DNA of 8,213 nt from an uncultured Eubacteriales bacterium (lineage in GTDB: Bacteria > Bacillota_A > Clostridia > Oscillospirales > Oscillospiraceae), in contig CATIYU010000183.1 in NCBI GenBank assembly GCA_949739085.1, positions 1 through 8,213 on the forward strand, read 5' to 3'. The notes under the pieces are model-generated. The model saw only the letters and a list, made by a program, of their open reading frames with translations. It ran no database searches and was not told the DNA's origin. Made by a program: the position numbers and the translations under genes. Shown here one piece after another: positions 7,179-8,213 of the stretch (its first letter is position 1; every line of letters begins with the position of its first letter).

Positions 7179-7399
7179 GACGCCTCCTGTTCCAGCGCCC
7201 GGACGCATTCCGGCCGGTAGAGCACCACCGCTGCCAGCTCCGCCAGCAGCATGTGTATGGGAAAGCCGCGTTATTGGTTCATAATATGTTCCGTCTGCCT
7301 GTCGGTATCGGGCTGTAAAATAAAGGAACGCCGTGGTTTCTTTATCTTGATTCTGCCATCCGCTTCTGGACAAATCCAAATTTCGCCTGCTTCACCCAT
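7176..7399 (-). pseudogene. Unrecognised 42-aa ORF (7271-7399) with in-frame continuation after TAA
   Basis: The ATG at 7399 overlaps the stop of the 71-aa gene as TAATG, a classic coupling arrangement. It reads 42 residues, beginning MGEAGEIWICPEADGRIKIK, to TAA at 7271-7273. The same frame then continues with a peptide that looks like real protein (GFPIHMLLAELAAVVLYRPE and about ten more residues) and ends in a TGA overlapping the permease ATG as ATGCTGA. The tight start and stop overlaps on both sides suggest one original gene of about 70 codons, broken by a nonsense codon. I do not recognise the family. A genuine 42-aa peptide is the alternative. Confidence 0.45.
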
Positions 7400-7614
7400 T
7401 ATCCAAAAATCGGGAGAACAGCCTCCCGCAGACTTTCTTCTTCCATCCCGAGCAGCCTCCCCAAATTGTAGGTAAACGCGGCGATTTTTCTCTGCCGTTC
7501 TTCCCCGCCGTACACTGTCAAGTCATCGAATACTGTGCTGGAATAGAGCAGCGTCAGTTCCGCCACATCTAGTATCTTGCTCTTACGTACATTTGCCTCT
7601 TTATCTACTCGCAT
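7399..7614 (-). CDS. Unrecognised 71-aa protein, first gene of decaying accessory operon
   Basis: Small soluble protein, charged N-terminus (MRVDKEANVRKSK), then a mixed helical sequence with the central string DDLTVYGGEERQRK (30-43) and a second amphipathic stretch (AAFTYNLGRLLGMEEESL). No signal peptide, membrane span or Cys motif. It is supported as a gene by a G-rich Shine-Dalgarno (GAGGGGGG about nine bases upstream), a near-consensus promoter, and TAATG coupling to the next ORF. Small helical size at the head of an accessory operon suggests a regulator or element-maintenance factor, but that is context only. It could also be a truncated remnant of a larger protein. Confidence 0.6.
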   Translation of the reverse strand: MRVDKEANVRKSKILDVAELTLLYSSTVFDDLTVYGGEERQRKIAAFTYNLGRLLGMEEESLREAVLPIFG

Positions 7615-7637
7615 TTCTTGTCACCCCCCTCGAATAG

Positions 7638-7654
7638 ACCGGCAATCTGCCGGT
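7638..7654. promoter_or_regulatory. Perfect palindrome at the predicted transcription start; operator candidate
   Basis: ACCGGCA (7638-7644) and TGCCGGT (7648-7654) form a perfect 7-base inverted repeat with a 3-base centre. It sits directly downstream of the minus-strand -10 box and covers the expected start point near 7652. That is the position of a repressor operator. It could also act as a 5' hairpin in the mRNA leader. Confidence 0.55.
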
Positions 7655-7658
7655 TGAT

Positions 7659-7687
7659 ATTTTATGATTTGATACACGCTTTGTCAA
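7659..7687 (-). promoter_or_regulatory. Near-consensus sigma-A promoter of the accessory operon
   Basis: On the minus strand, a perfect TTGACA (7682-7687) and TAAAAT (7659-7664) are spaced by 17 bases. Transcription would start near 7652, about 38 bases before the ATG of the 71-aa gene at 7614. It is the strongest promoter match in the window. No equally clear plus-strand promoter for xis was found in 7620-7778. Confidence 0.8.
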
Positions 7688-7778
7688 TATAGTAGTGATT
7701 ACTGTCATCCTGACGGTCTATGGCGAAAACAGCTGTCCCCACGCCTGCCAAGACGAGTCCATGAACAGCTGGTGAACT

Positions 7779-7979
7779 ATGGCCGAGGAAATCGGTATTT
7801 TGGCAAAGGACAAATTCTGCCTCACCATTGAGGAAGCCTCCAGCTATTTGGGGACCGAAGAAAAGAACCTACGTAAGCTTGTGAACAGCAACGCCGGCTT
7901 TGTCATCCAGAACGGCTTGAAAATCCTGATCAAGCGTCAGCGGTTTGAGCAGTTTTTGGATAATCTGTCGTCAATTTAA
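7779..7979 (+). CDS. xis: Tn916-family excisionase (Xis)
   Basis: 66-residue DNA-binding recombination directionality factor, close to the 67 residues of Tn916 Xis. It would bind near the element ends and help the integrase to excise the element. The fold is a winged helix: LTIEEASSYLGTEEKNLRKL (15-34) is the helix-turn-helix with the family's TIEEAS..L...E..LR pattern, and FVIQNGLKILIKRQRFEQFL (41-60) is the wing and the IKR..FE signature. The start is ATG 7779; the Shine-Dalgarno is poor (GGTG, three bases nearer than ideal). The gene looks complete. It points toward an integrase remnant about 110 bases downstream, the usual xis-int order, but with that integrase broken it can do little unless another one acts in trans. 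Confidence 0.9.
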   Translation: MAEEIGILAKDKFCLTIEEASSYLGTEEKNLRKLVNSNAGFVIQNGLKILIKRQRFEQFLDNLSSI

Positions 7980-8034
7980 GCGTTGCTGTTTGCGAAAAGT
8001 TCAAATAAAGTGGTCAGATTGATATGGAAATTGG

Positions 8035-8080
8035 GCCTCGGCTATGGTATAATACCATTATATCGTGCCGAGGCTCTTTT
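8035..8080 (+). terminator. Terminator-like hairpin between xis and int, with a palindromic -10-like loop
   Basis: GCCTCGGC (8035-8042) and GCCGAGGC (8067-8074) pair perfectly and are followed by TCTTTT (8075-8080), as in an intrinsic terminator. The 24-base loop is itself a near-perfect palindrome, ATGGTAT-A-ATACCAT (8044-8058), containing a consensus TATAAT (8048-8053). A poor -35 candidate (TGGAAA, 8025-8030) lies 17 bases upstream. The site could end xis transcription, start int transcription, or both. An RBS-like AAAGGAG (8086-8092) follows. Confidence 0.65.
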
Positions 8081-8095
8081 CACAGAAAGGAGCAT

Positions 8096-8213
8096 ATCAG
8101 ACAGCGCATTGACCGGGTGAAGCTGTCCGGCGCCAAGTGCTGGCTTATCAAGTTACAGCAGGACGGCAGGGGGTACAGTTCCATCCACTCCATCCTGGGC
8201 GAGGACACGCAGG
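8096..8213 (+). pseudogene. int: Tn916-type tyrosine integrase remnant, N-terminal part missing
   Basis: In-frame translation from 8099 gives RVKLSGAKCWLIKLQQDGRG (8114-8173) and then YSSIHSI, which I recognise as the SAM-like core-binding region of Tn916-family site-specific integrases (usual form KxSDAKxWLxKLQxDGRGYSSIHSxxG). In intact proteins this lies well inside the chain, so the N-terminal arm-binding domain and the first part of the core-binding domain are absent. There is no ATG or other plausible start after AAAGGAG at 8086-8092, and the fragment joins straight onto that leader, suggesting a deletion ending near 8098. The last codons (LGEDTQ) no longer fit the expected (R/L)GVVRPAF continuation, so a second break near 8194 is possible. 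The window ends here. Confidence 0.75.

Larger units (their letters stand above)
6456..8213. mobile_element. Decayed integrative/conjugative (Tn916-like) element remnant
   Basis: Excisionase plus truncated Tn916-type integrase at the right, and a broken small-gene/ABC-permease operon reading away from them at the left. In Tn916-type elements xis and int lie at one end with int nearest the attachment site, so the body of the element would be to the left. No tetracycline-resistance, relaxase or conjugation gene is present here. Neither end, no direct target repeats and no att site could be identified. The left limit is arbitrary: the alpha/beta hydrolase may also be cargo. Confidence 0.6.

Noticed and set aside
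7668..7775. Open plus-strand frame ending MNSW-stop just before xis, hydrophobic then Cys-containing
   Set aside because: No usable start codon or Shine-Dalgarno, and it overlaps the minus-strand promoter. It could be a gene remnant but cannot be supported.
1..8213. CRISPR array, tRNA, rRNA, toxin-antitoxin pair or restriction system
   Set aside because: No regularly spaced direct repeats, no tRNA-like cloverleaf, and no matching protein families were seen on either strand.

Overview
The window looks like chromosomal DNA from a GC-rich anaerobic Clostridia member, most plausibly Oscillospiraceae (Flavonifractor / Oscillibacter / Lawsonibacter type). This is inferred from three things: strongly GC-biased codons in the left two thirds, a GTP-type PEP carboxykinase next to an SLH-domain exported protein, and remnants of a Tn916-family element. 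No taxonomic search was possible.

Left part, about 1-5300 (core-like, very GC-rich). The window opens inside pckG (GTP-dependent PEP carboxykinase; the 5' part lies outside) and the gene ends in a strong intrinsic terminator. A LacX-type aldose 1-epimerase gene follows, with an ogt-type methylated-DNA repair gene behind it whose Shine-Dalgarno overlaps the epimerase stop codon. Facing them on the minus strand is a large gene for an exported 849-residue protein: signal peptide, acidic ELPGE repeats, NAGPA/DUF2233 phosphodiester glycosidase domain, two Ig-like regions and three SLH cell-wall-anchoring repeats. It has its own sigma-A-type promoter and a minus-strand terminator.

Middle, about 5300-5535. 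This is a gene-free stretch with several inverted repeats that may be a dispersed intergenic repeat. Beyond it the base composition drops visibly.

Right part, about 5535-8213 (accessory). It holds an alpha/beta hydrolase gene and then a decaying minus-strand operon. That operon has a near-consensus promoter with a palindrome at the predicted transcription start, an unrecognised 71-aa protein, a 42-aa ORF joined to it by a TAATG overlap, and an FtsX-like ABC permease pseudogene with two nonsense codons, a frameshift, an internal deletion and a lost C-terminal half. In the opposite direction lie a Tn916-type excisionase gene, a terminator-like hairpin with a promoter-like palindrome in its loop, and an integrase remnant without its N-terminal part. 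Together these read as the wreck of an integrated conjugative or mobilizable element.

I found no convincing new multi-gene system. The most open questions are the unrecognised 71-aa/42-aa pair with its palindromic operator candidate, the structured intergenic repeat near 5404-5516, and the hairpin between xis and int.
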